Shown: positions 34,726-45,879 of the stretch, one piece after another | Numbering within the stretch: the first letter of the stretch is position 1 | Layout of the letters: every line of letters begins with the position of its first letter | Assembly (NCBI RefSeq): GCF_000003195.3 | Contig: NW_018396401.1 | Span: 58,171 to 122,170, forward strand | DNA: 64,000 bases | Direction of reading: 5' to 3' | From: Sorghum bicolor | Lineage: Eukaryota; Streptophyta; Magnoliopsida; Poales; Poaceae | Program-made: the position numbers and the translations under genes | Notes under the pieces: generated by a model | The model's input: only the letters and a program-made list of their open reading frames with translations | What the model was told of the DNA's origin: nothing | Databases searched by the model: none

Positions 34726-37533
34726 ATATAGAATCTTGCTTCGGTCCGTTTGTAGACATTGTATGTTTTAGTGCAAGATAGGTGCACAGTTTGGGCCTAA
34801 TGCACCATAGTCTAAGAAACCATTTTGGATGCACTATTTGGTACTCCTAGGTGAAGAGGCTCAAGTGGAAGCTTAGTTCGGTCACTTTGGAGATAGTGCT
34901 AATCCTTATGCAAGGTAGGTGCATGGTTTGCATGGAACATACCATATGCTTGGAAATCAATTTGGATGCACCCGATGGAACTCGTTGATGACGTGTGTCG
35001 TATGGAATCTCGCTTCGGTCCATTTGGAGACATTGTTAGTTTCGATGCAAGATAGGTGCACACTTTGCACCTAATGCACCATAGTCTAAGAAACCATTTT
35101 GTATGCTCTTGTTGGTACTCCTAGGTGATGGAGCTCAAGTGGATGCTTGGTTCGGTCTATTTGGAGATAGTGCTAATCTTGATGCAAGATAGGTGCACGG
35201 TTTGCATGGAACATACCAAATGCTTAGAAATCAATCTCGACACACATGATGGAACTCCTAGATGATGTGTGCCATACAGAATCTTGCTTCGGTCCGTTTG
35301 TAGACATTGTAAGTTTTAGTGCAAGATAGGTGCACAGTTTGCACCTAATGCACCATAGTCTAAGAAACCATTTTGGATGCACTATTTGGTACTTCTGGGT
35401 GAAGAGGCTCAAGTGAAAGCTTGGTTCGGTCACTTTGGAGATAGTGCTAATCCTTAAGCAAGGTAGGTGCATGGTTTGCATGGAACATACCATATATTTG
35501 GAAATCAATTTGGATGCACCCGATGGAACTCCTTGATGACGTGTGTCATATGGAATCTCGCTTCAGTCCATTTGGATACATTGTTAGTTTCGGTGCAAGA
35601 TAGGTGCACAGTTTGCACCAAAGGCACCATAGTCTAAGAAACCATTTTAGACGCACTTGTTGGTACTTGTAGGTGAAGGGGCTCAAGTGGACACTCGGTT
35701 CAATCTATTTAGAGATAGTGCTAGTCTTGATGCAAGATAGGCGCACGGTTTGCATGGAACATACCAAATGCTTGGAAATCAATCTGGACGCACATGATGG
35801 AACTCCTAGATGACGTGTGTCATACGAAATCTTTTTTCGGTCAGTTTGGAGATAGTGTTAGTTTCGGAGCAAGATAGGTGCAAGGTTTGCACATAATGCA
35901 GCATAGGCTTAGAAACCATTTTGGACGCACCCGATGGTACTCCTAGGTAAAAGTCTCAAGTGAAAGCTCGGTTTGGTCTATTTGGAGATAGTGCTAATCT
36001 TGATGCAAGATAGATGCACGGTCTGCATGGAATGTACCATATGCTTAGAAATTAATTTGGACACACCCGATAGAACTCCTTAATGACGTGTGTCATATGG
36101 AATCTCGCTTTGGTGTGCTTAGAGACAGTATTAGTTTCGGTGCAAGATATGTGCACGGTTTGCGCCTAATGCACCAAAGTCTATGAAACCATTTTGGAAG
36201 CACCTGTTGGTACTCCTAGGTGAAGAGGCTCAAGTAGAGACTCGGTTCGGTCTATTTAGAGATAGTGCTAATCTTGATGCAAGATAGGTGCACGATTTGC
36301 ATGGAACATACCATATGCTCAGAAATCAATTTGGACGCACCAGATGGAACTCCTAGATGAGATGTGTCAGATGGAATCTCACTGCAGTCTGTTTAGAGAC
36401 TGTTAGTTTCGGTGCAAGATAGGTGCACGGTTTGCACCTAATGCACCATTGGATAGGAAACCATTTTGGACGCACCCAATGGTACTCCTAGGTTAAGGGG
36501 CTCAATTGAAAGCTCGGTTTGGTCTGTTTGGAGATAGTGCTAATCTTGATGCAAGATAGATGCACGGTTTGCATGGAACATACGATATGCACAGAAATCA
36601 ATTAGGACGCACCTGATATAACTCCTTGATGATGTGTGTCATATGGAATCTTGCTTTGATTCGTTTAGAGACAGTGTTAGTTTTGGTAGAAGATATGTGC
36701 ACGGTTTACGCCTAATGCACCATAGGCTAAGAAACTATTTTAGACGCTCCCGATGGTACTAGTAGTTGAAGAGGCTCAAGTGGAGGCTCGATTTGGTCTG
36801 TTCAGATATAGTGCTAATCTCGATGCAAGATAGTTGCACAGTTTGCATGGAACGTACCATATGTTAAGAAATCATTTTGGACGCACCTAATGGAACTCCT
36901 AGATGACGTGTGTCATATGAAATCTCGCTTCGGTCTATTTGGAGACAATGTTAGTTTCGGTGCAAGATAGTTGCATAGTTTGTGCCTAATGCACCATAGT
37001 CTAAGAAACCATTTTCGACGCACCTGTTTGTACTCCTAGATGAAGAGGCTCGGTTCAGTCTGTTTGGAGATAGTGCTAATCTTGATGCAAGATAGATACA
37101 CGGTTTGCATGGAACATACCATATCCATGGAAATCAATTTGGATGCACCCGATGGAACTCCTTGATGACGTTTGTCATATGGAATCTCGCTTTGGTCTAT
37201 TTAGAAACAGTGTTAGTTTCGGTGCAAGATAAGTGCATGGTTTGCGCCTAGTGCACCATAGTCTAAGTAACCATTTTGGAAGCACCTGTTTGTACTCCTA
37301 GATGAAGACGCTCAAGTGGAAGCACGGTTCGGTCTGTTTGGAGATAGTGCTAATCTTGATGCAAGATAGGTGCACGGTTTGCATGGAACATATGATATGG
37401 TCAGAAATCAATTAGGATGCATCTGGTATAACTTCTTGATGATGTGTGTCATATGGAATCTTGCTTCGGTTTATTTAGAGACAGTGTTAGTTTTGGTAGA
37501 AGACATGTGCACGGTTTACGCCTAATGCACCAT
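34726..37533 (+). repeat. Centromeric satellite array, forward orientation
   Basis: About 20 monomers in a/b alternation, colinear with 14127-16914. The last bases ACCAT (37529-37533) are the left target duplication of the next element. Confidence 0.87.
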
Positions 37534-38060
37534 TGAAAGCCCTAGTTTTGTTTTGGATAATTGATGAAACCCTAGTACTAACCTCTATACTAAGTGTGTG
37601 TAGACTTAATGAGGTTGGTACATGCCAAGTGATGGAGCAAGTGATGATCATGGTGACGATGGTGATGACCACAAGATGATCAAGTGCTCAACATGGAAAA
37701 GAAGAAAGAGAAAAACAAAACCCTATGGAGATCAAGGCAAAGGTATTGCTTAGGGTTTTGGTTTTGGTGATCAAGACACCATAGAGGGTGTGATCACATT
37801 TATGATAGATAGCCATACTATAAAGAGGGGAATTCTTTGGCTAAGCGGTTATCAAGTGCCACTAGGTGTCATTGTTCATGTGCATGCATTTAGAACCTAG
37901 TGAGCTATCTTAACTCCTTCGAAGAAAATGTTTGTGAAAATGCTAACACACGTGCACATGTTGGTTTACACGTTGTGGTGTTGGCACACTTTGAGAAGGA
38001 GGTGAAGGTTGAAGGGTAGAGAGAGGATGGGTTCCTCTCCCCCTCCCGCCGAGCTTACTC
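37534..38060 (+). repeat. Truncated 5' LTR of the second Sirevirus-like element
   Basis: Matches 41131-41657 of the 3' LTR up to GAGCTT(A/G)CTC, then changes abruptly to pol-type sequence. The promoter part of the LTR is missing. Confidence 0.9.
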
Positions 38061-38572
38061 TTGAAGAGGTGCATGATGTTGAGTTTGATGAAACCAATGG
38101 CTCTCAAGAGGAAGAAGAGAATCTAGATGATGTGAGAGGCACTCAATTGGCCGATGCAATGAAGAATATGGATATTGGTGATTTAAGGCCTAGAGAGGTG
38201 ATTGATGTTGAAGATGACAAAAATCAAGTGCTTCCTACCTCTAGCGTGCAAGCTAGTGGTTATCATGATCAAAATCAAGCTAGTACAAGTGGTACTCAAG
38301 TGCAAGATCAACAAGCTAGTACATCATCTCATGATCAACCAAGTGCAAGCAATCAAGTGCAAATACTCCAACCAACAAATATTGCAAGAGATCATCCATT
38401 GGATCATATTATAGGTGACATTCAAAGAGGAGTGCAAACTAGATCAAGATTAGCATCATTTTGTGAGCATTTCTCCTTTGTGTCTCACATTGAGCCAAAG
38501 AAGATTGATGAAGCATTGAGAGATGTTGATTGGGTTAATGCTATGCATGAAGAGCTTAACAATTTCAAGTGA
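38009..38572 (+). pseudogene. Chimeric ORF: LTR leader fused to integrase-RT linker
   Basis: A 187-residue open frame starts inside the LTR remnant (MKGRERMGSSPPP) and crosses the deletion junction at ~38060 into the linker between integrase and reverse transcriptase (DVEFDETNGSQ, as in the other Sirevirus), ending just inside RT (AMHEELNNFK) at a TGA. The fusion is by chance of the deletion; about 17 residues come from the LTR. Expression is doubtful because the LTR promoter is absent. Confidence 0.75.
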
Positions 38573-39959
38573 AATCAAGTATGGGAATTAGTTGAGAGGC
38601 CTAGTGATCATAATGTCATTGGCACTAGATGGGTCTTTCGCAACAAACAAGATCAAGATGGGATAGTTGTAAGAAACAAAGCAAGATGGTAGCACAAGGC
38701 TATACTCAAGTTGAAGGTCTTGACTTTGGTGAAACATATGCCCCGGTTGCAAGATTGGAAGCAATTAGGATCTTGTTGGCCTATGCTTGTGCTCATAACA
38801 TCAAGCTGTACCAAATGGATGTGAAGAATGCATTTCTCAATGGCTATATCAATGAAGAAGTTTATGTTGAGCAACCTACCGGTTTTGAAGATGACAAGAA
38901 ACCCAACCATGTTTACAAGCTAAGAAAGGCATTGTATGGTTTGAAGCAAGCACCAAGAGCATGGTATGAGAGATTGAGAGATTTCTTACTCTCTAAAGGT
39001 TTCAAGATGGGCAACGTTGACACCACTCTCTTCACCAAGAAGATTGGCAAATACTATTTGTGTTGCAAATCTATGTTGATGATATCATATTTGGATCAAC
39101 CAACCAAGAATTTTGTGAAGAGTTTGGAAATATGATGGCTAATGAGTTTGAGATGTCAATGATTGGAGAGCTTAGTTACTTCCTTGGTCTTCAAATGAAG
39201 CAATTGAAGAATGGCACTTTTGTGAGTCAAGGCAAGTACATAAAAGACATGCTCAAGAAGTTTAGCATGGATGATAAAAAATCAATTAGCACACCAATGG
39301 GAACAAATGGAAGCCTAGATAGTGATACAAGTGGAAATATGGTGGATCAAAAGTTGTATCGGTCTATGATTGGAAGCCTACTCTATGTTACCGCATCAAG
39401 ACCGGATGTCATGTTTGGTGTATGCATGTGTGCAAGATTCCAAGCCTCACCAAGAGAAAGTCATTTGAAAGCAACAAAAAGAATATTGAGGTACTTGAAG
39501 CATACATAAAATGTTGGTTTGTGGTATCCCAAAGGTGCAAAGTTTGAACTTGTTGGATATTCCGACTCGGACTATGTGGGATGCAAAGTTGAAAGAAGAA
39601 GCACATCGGGCACATGCCAACTATTGGGTAGTTCACTTGTCTCATGGTCATCCAAGAAGCAAAATAGTGTTGCACTATCAACCGCCGAAGCGGAATACAT
39701 TGCGGCTGGTAGTTGTTGTGCACAAATCCTATGGATGAAGGCAACTTTGAAGGACTTTGGAATCAACTTCAAGCAAGTGCCATTGCTATGTGACAATGAA
39801 AGTGCCGTAAAGCTCACCAACAACCTGGTTCAACACTCAAGAACAAAGCACATAGATGTCCGCCATCACTTCATAAGGGATCACCAACAAAAAGGGGACA
39901 TTTGCATTGAGAGTATAGGTACCGATGATCAAGTTGCCGATATTCACCAAGCCACATGA
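38573..39959 (+). pseudogene. Reverse transcriptase-RNase H of the second Sirevirus-like element
   Basis: Copia RT blocks ([65 protein letters not shown] at 39072-39083) are followed by RNase H blocks (SDSDYVGCKVERRSTSG, STAEAEYIAAG, LLCDNESAVKL, HIDVRHHF). Breaks: one base lost near 38690, a frame change near 39058 just before YVDD, TAA at 39507-39509, and a 2-bp loss near 39945 that ends the frame early. Active-site residues remain. Confidence 0.88.
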
Positions 39960-41130
39960 TGAGAAGAGGTTTTGCAAGCTAAGGAATGAATTGAACATAC
40001 TTGACTTCTCAAATATGTGTTGACGCTCCCCCATTATATGACATGCCTCTCCTTCAAGCAAAGCAAGGTAAAATTGTTTGACATGTCATTCATCCTATGC
40101 TGGACTTGCTTAGTGCATCTAGTCATTCCTTACTTGTCTTAGGCTCATTCATGAAAATCAATTGAATTTGATGCTTATATGGTACCACTATTGCTTCTAT
40201 ACGTGACTTGATCTAGTGGTAGCATATGACATGTTTGTGGGCTTGCAATCCTAGTGTTTGATCTAGAATATGAGCTATAAGTGTTTAACTCAACATGGTA
40301 CAAGATAATCCTTACTTAGAGGTGTGAAGAATCTTGTCCTTGGATCAAACCAAGTTAAATATCTTAGGCAAGTAATCTAGATTGAACCAATTTGGTAAAA
40401 TGATCTCACTTCACATGGTTTCACACTAACCTATCTAAAATTTGAGCTCACCTTTTGTGGTCATTTATGACAAAGGGGGAGAAGATTTCCCAAAGATTTA
40501 ACATAGGGGAAACATGATAAAAGAAGGGGATTAATTAAAATTTTGAAGCACACAAGTAGGGGGAGCAAGCTCATAAACTTGTGTGTTGCATTTGTATGTG
40601 CATCACATATGGTTGCTTGCATTTGCATTAGCTTTAGAAGCTTTCTCTCCAATGTCTTGCTTGTGTGGTGTATGCTAGTTGTAGGCTTGATTGTTGAAAT
40701 GAAGAACTAGCATACATAGGTAGTGTAACTAGACTTTTAGTTATTTCACAAGTGGTACTGGAACCTTGTTTATAATGTTGATCTCACGAGGTGTTCTAGT
40801 TTTGTGAATGGCTAGTTACTAATGGTGCTAAGGATGGTGTATATTGGCAACTCCGATTGGTATCACGCTTCAAAGGTCCATTCTTTACACCTTAGCATCA
40901 TTTGGTAGAAATTGACTCCTATTTTTCCTGTTCAAGCATATGTGCAAGCTTTCAAATCCAAACTCTTAACACATATGTAGGGGGAGCAATTGCTACCAAT
41001 TTGGGTTTATGAAACTTGTCCATAGCCTTTGCACATGGTAAAATGCTTGGGCAAGCAACATGAATCCAAGAAATTTTTATTGAAAATCTTTGTAAAAAGG
41101 GTTGTCATCAATTACCAAAAAGGGGGAGAT
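39960..41130 (+). other. Non-coding tail with multiplied polypurine tracts
   Basis: No supported ORF and no env-like gene. Purine tracts occur near 40473 (AAAGGGGGAGAAG), 40558 (TAGGGGGAGCAAG), 40978 (TAGGGGGAGCAAT) and 41117-41130 (AAAAAGGGGGAGAT); the last abuts the 3' LTR. This multiplication supports the Sirevirus assignment. Confidence 0.75.
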
Positions 41131-43021
41131 TGAAAGCCCTAGTTTGGTTTTGGATTATTGATGAAACCCTAGTACTAACCTCTATACTAAGTGTGTGTAG
41201 ACTTAATGAGGTAGGTACATGCCAAGTGATGGAGCAAGTGATGATCATGGTGACGATGGTGATGACCACAAGATGATCAAGTGCTCAACATGGAAAAGAA
41301 GAAAGAGAAAAACAAAACCCTATGGAGATCAAGGCAAAGGTATTGCTTAGGGTTTTAGTTTTGGTGATCAAGACACCATAGAGGGTGTGATCACATTTAT
41401 GATAGATAGCCATACTATAAAGAGGGGAATTCTTTGGCTAAGCGGTTATCAAGTGCCACTAGGTGTCATTGTTCATGTGCATGCATTTAGAACCTAGTGA
41501 GCTATCTTAACTCCTTCAAAGAAAATGTTTGTGAAAATGCTAACACATGTGCACATGTTGGTTTACACGTTGTGGTGTTGGCACACTTTGAGAAGGAGGT
41601 GGAGTTTGAAGGGTAGAGAGAGGATGGGTTCCTCTCCCCCTCCCGTCGAGCTTGCTCGGTGGGATTCGGCGCTTTTCGAGAAAATGAAGTGCATATTTTC
41701 TATTACGCCGGTGGGAAGTTTGTAGAAGTCACGGGAGTGCACCGGACGCTCTGCGCGGAGGCACCGGACGCTGGCCTTTAGCGTCCGGTGTGCTGTCGGG
41801 TGTAGCAGAGTGCACCGGACGCACCGGAGAGAGTCCGGTGCCCAGCTTCCGGTGTGCGGGCAGTTTTGCGACCTTCTCTACGCATGAGTCCGGTGAGCAC
41901 CAGACGCTACTGGTGCTTAGCGTCCGGTGACCCGTAGGTTTGCGGAACTCTCTGCGCACGAGTCCGGTGCCAACTTGCTCAGCGTCCGGTGCACTGCAGG
42001 TGACCGTTAGACTCTGACACGAGAATTTCAAAAGGCGACACGTGGCTGACGTTGGAGCACCGGACGCAGGTGTTGAGCGTCCGGTGCCCCTTTAAGAGCG
42101 TCCGGTGACCCCGAGTTTTGCCCAGTGAAAGAGCCAACGGCTCTATTTGTATGAGGGGCTATAAATATGTGTTTGGCCAGCTTAGGGCACATACTCTCTT
42201 GGCATTCTAGCATACATAACATCCTTGTGAGCCTAAGCAAACACCTCCCACTCATCTCCTTCATAGATTAAACATCTTTGTGAGATTGGGAGTGATTCCA
42301 AGTGCATTTGCTAGAGTGATTGCATCTAGTGGCACTTGGGAATCGTTCTAGCTGCGGTTTTCTTGTTACTCTTGGTGGTTGCCGCCACCTAGACGGCTTG
42401 GAGCAGTGGAGGAGCATTGGCACGAGTTGGTGATTGTTCGTGGCCATCTCCCGGTGATTGTGAGGGGTCTTGTACCTTCCCCGGCGGAGAACCAAAAGGT
42501 TACTCTAGTAAAGTGCTCGTGTCATTGAGTTACCTCACTTGTGGGTAGGTTCTTGTGGTGTCCTAGTGAGGACGAGGTTCGTGCTACACCTCTTAGCCAC
42601 CGAACCACCAAGTGTTGGTCGACACAACGGGGACGTAGCGTGCCGGCAAGCACGTGAACCTCCATTGTGATTGTACTTTGGATTTCTCCCGGTGATTGGA
42701 CTTCATCTTATTGATTGGTTCATCCCCTCTACACGACGGTATAAAGATCAAACCATCTCTTTTCACATTCCCACAAACTAGAGTAGCTTACTTACTTGTA
42801 TAGAAACTTTAGGTAGCTTTCTAATGTAAGTAGTGACATAGCTCTTGTGTGCCTAGTGGTTATATCAACTAGAATTGTTGGATAGGTAGCTTGCAAACAC
42901 CTCATTAGAGCTAGAGCACAAAGCTTCGCTTTGTGTTTTACTAACCACTTGCTCTAGTGAGTTTTGTAGAATTTTTAAATAGGCTATTCACCCCCCCCTC
43001 TAGCCATATTAGGACCTTTCA
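41131..43021 (+). repeat. 3' LTR of the second Sirevirus-like element
   Basis: 1891 bp, TG...CA, with a CACCGGACGC / GCGTCCGGTG cluster at 41740-42110 that again ends AGCGTCCGGTGACCCCG. A TATA box CTATAAATAT follows at 42159-42168. Apart from this cluster and the LTR tips it does not resemble the LTR of the first Sirevirus. Confidence 0.92.
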
Positions 43022-44077
43022 ACCATAGGCTAAGAAACAATTTTAGACGCATCCGATGGTACTCGTAGTTGAAGAGGCTCAAGTGGAGGCTCGATTTGGT
43101 CTGTTCAGATATAGTGCTAATCTGATGCAAGATAGTTGCACAGTTTGCATGGAACGTACCATATGTTAAGTTATCAATTTGGACGCACGCAATGGAACTC
43201 CTAGATGACGTGTGTCATATGGAATCTTACTTCGGTCTGTTTGGAGACAATGTTAGTTTCGGTGCAAGATAGGTGCATAATTTGTGCCTAGTGCACCATA
43301 GTCCAAGAAACCATTTTTGACGCACCTGTTTGTACTCCTAGATGAAGAGGCTCAAGTGGAAGCTCGGTTCGGTCTGTTTGGAGATAGTGCTAATCTTGAT
43401 GCAAGATAGGTGCACGGTTTGCACGGAACGTACGATATGGTCAGAAATCAATTAGGATGCTTCTAATATAACTTCTTGATGATGTGTGTCATATGGAATC
43501 TTGCTTCGGTTTATTTAGAGACAGTGTTAGTTTTGGTAGAAGACATGTGCACGGTTTACGCCTAATGCACCATAGGCTAAGAAACCATTTTGGAAGCACT
43601 TGTTTGTACTTCGGTGAAGAGGCTCAAGTGGAAGCTCGGTTTGATCTGTTTGGAGATAGTGCTATTCTTGATGCAAGATAGGTGCATGATTTGCAAGAAA
43701 CATACCATATGCTTAGAAATGAATTTGGACGCACCCAATGGAACTCCTAGATGGCGTGTGTCATATGGAATCTTGCTTTGGTCCGTTCGTAGACATTGTA
43801 AGTTTTAGTGCAAGATAGGTGCACAGTTTGCGCCTAATGCACCATAGTCTAAGAAACCATTTTGGACGCACTATTTGGTACTCCTGGGTGAAGAGGCTTG
43901 CTTGGTTCGGTCAGTTTGGAGATAGTGCAAATCCTTATGCAAGGTAGGTGCATGGTTTGCATGGAACATATCATATGCTTGGAAATAAATTTGGATGCAC
44001 CCGATGGAACTCTTTGATGACGTGTATCATATGGAATCTCGCTATGGTCCATTTGGAGATATTGTTAGTTTTGGTGC
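43022..44077 (+). repeat. Centromeric satellite array, forward orientation, with an empty integration site
   Basis: Continues the interrupted array. At 43600-43810 it carries the same rare monomer variant that flanks both Sirevirus copies (TTCGGTGAAGAGG, GCATGATTTGCAAG), but runs uninterrupted through TCATATGGAATCTTGC. It therefore shows the target before insertion (ATATG at 43763-43767). Confidence 0.88.
44073..44077. other. Satellite orientation switch (inversion junction)
   Basis: Left of this point the satellite reads forward (...GTTAGTTTTGGTGC); right of it every monomer is reverse complemented (TTCCAAAATGGTTTCTTAG...). GGTGC is common to both monomer contexts, so the junction has 5-bp microhomology and no inserted bases. 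Confidence 0.9.
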
Positions 44078-44722
44078 TTCCAAAATGGTTTCTTAGACTA
44101 TGGTGCATTAGGCGCAAACCATGCACATATCTTGCACCGAAACTAACACTGTTTCTAAACAGACCAAAGAGAGATTCCATATGACACACATCATCAAGGA
44201 GTTCCATCGGGTGCATCCAAATTGATTTCCAAGCAAATGGTATGTTCCATGCAAACCGTGCACCTATCTTGCATCAAGATTAGCACTATCTCCAAACAGA
44301 CCGAACCGAGCTTCCACTTGAGCCTCTTCATCTAGGAGTACAAACATGTGCGTGAAAACTGGTTTCTTAGACTATGGTGCATTAGGCACAAACTATGCAC
44401 CTATCTTGCACCGAAACTAACATTGTCTCCAAACAGACCGAAGCGAGATTCCATATAACACACGTCATCTAGGAGTTCCTTTGGGTGCGTCCAAATTGAT
44501 TTCTTAACATATGGTACGTTCCATGTAACACACGTCATCTAGGAGTTCTATCTTGCATCAAGATTAGCACTATCTCCAAACAGACCAAACCGAGCTTTCA
44601 CTTGAGCCCCTTCACCTAGGAGTACCATCGGGTGCGTCTAAAATGGTTTCTTATCCTATGGTACATTAGGTGCAAACCGTGCACCTATCTTGCACTGAAA
44701 CTAACAGTCTCTAAACGGACCG
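44078..44722 (-). repeat. Centromeric satellite array, reverse orientation
   Basis: Reverse-complement monomers of the same family. One irregular, shortened monomer occurs around 44518-44545, where GTAACACACGTCATCTAGGA recurs out of phase. Confidence 0.85.
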
Positions 44723-45879
44723 TAGGATTATGGAAAACAAATCTGCTATATTTTTTGGCTTTTTTTGGACTATAGGAAAAACAAACACGAAGAATTGGAA
44801 ATCTCTCACCGATAAACCTTGCTCTGATACCAACTCATGTGAACCCACTAGGGTTTTCGCCTGATCTTTCGATGAGAGGCGCTGGATAACTCGATTAGTG
44901 AATGGAGATGACGTTCACGGCCCGACTACAGCCCTCAAGACCGCGCCTTAGCAACCGATACACCGCCTCCAATGGCTGTCATGATCTTGTGGAGCGCAAC
45001 ACCCGGCCACTAGGGCACTCGTCCTGCAAGCAATCGAAGAACCAGCAAGAACAAGTAGAACAAGTACTAAATTACTAGATGTAAATGAAGGTTTCAAACT
45101 CAATCTCTAATGAAGTGGGGTTTCGAAATCAAGAAGACGGGCGGCTGGATCAGCACGCGCGTTTACAAGCAAGTAGCGAAGGCTAAACTTTATCTAATCA
45201 AAACCCAGTTGTTCATGGTGGCTCTAGATGTAAATAAATAGAGGGGAGGACGACCAAAGGGGTGCTAGAGTCGTCCTCCAACCCTAGGACGCGTCCCTAA
45301 TGGACTCAACTTGATACATGGGCCATTGGAAAGGTGTCGGCACAAAAACAAGGACTGCGCCCGACTCATAAGCTGCATAGATATGTGGTTGGACCCATTG
45401 GAAAGTAGACTTCATGAGCTTTCCAACAAGTATAGGAACGTCCCAGTTGGAGTCCATATGACGCCATGGTAATCCATACAAGTTAGAGTTATTTTCCAGT
45501 CCGAATCCAACTCCCAAAACGTGTTGGGTTTGGACTCTTTGTTTCCTTGCTTTAGAAGCGACGTGGTAACTTGATAGAGGATGTTGTGGAGGCTTGGACC
45601 TGATCTCCAATCACCTTTGTTAAGTTATCACTCTTCCCATATGCAATCAGCCCTTGAAGTTGGTGTTGCCTCAAATTCCGAATGCAGTTGAACCTTCCCT
45701 TGCTGATCTTGTCCATTATTCCTGAGCAACACGAAAGTGCACGTGTCTCCATTGTCTAAATATGATTGACAAGAGTTTAAAACTCAAATACTTGAAGGTT
45801 GAGTTGACGGGCACGAGCATGAGTAAGAGGACCAACTGGTGTAGGTGCGGATATATCGATGGTGTTGATGTCCTCATCA
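44723..45879 (-). mobile_element. CRM-like centromeric retrotransposon fragment: 5' LTR, primer site and 5' UTR
   Basis: On the minus strand the LTR starts TGATGAGGACATC (45879) and ends GTTCACA (44838), 1042 bp. After a 4-base spacer comes TTGGTATCAGAGC (44833-44821), the initiator-tRNA-Met primer site used by chromoviruses, then ~100 bp of 5' UTR. Just inside the LTR start, a frame reads ...GPLTHARARQLNLQV... and ends in a stop: a gypsy polyprotein C-terminus lying inside an LTR. Overlap of pol end with LTR is, from memory, a trait of CRM/CRR centromeric elements. The rest of the element and some satellite are missing. A copia element with the same primer is less likely given that frame. 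Confidence 0.65.

Larger units (their letters stand above)
37534..43021 (+). mobile_element. Second Sirevirus-like Ty1/copia element, internally deleted
   Basis: Flanked by perfect 5-bp duplications ACCAT (37529-37533 and 43022-43026). Both LTRs begin TGAAAGCCCTAGTT and the 3' LTR ends GGACCTTTCA. The 5' LTR stops after 527 bp and is fused to the integrase/RT linker, so the rest of the LTR, primer binding site, gag, protease and integrase core are gone. What remains is an RT-RNase H region, a non-coding tail with several polypurine tracts, and a complete 1.89-kb 3' LTR. The 5' remnant and the matching part of the 3' LTR differ at about a dozen sites by eye, so the insertion is not very old. 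Confidence 0.9.

Noticed and set aside
44723..45879. A host gene on the minus strand at 45.3-45.9 kb
   Set aside because: The short frames fit the LTR and polyprotein end of a gypsy element, and a retroelement primer site follows.
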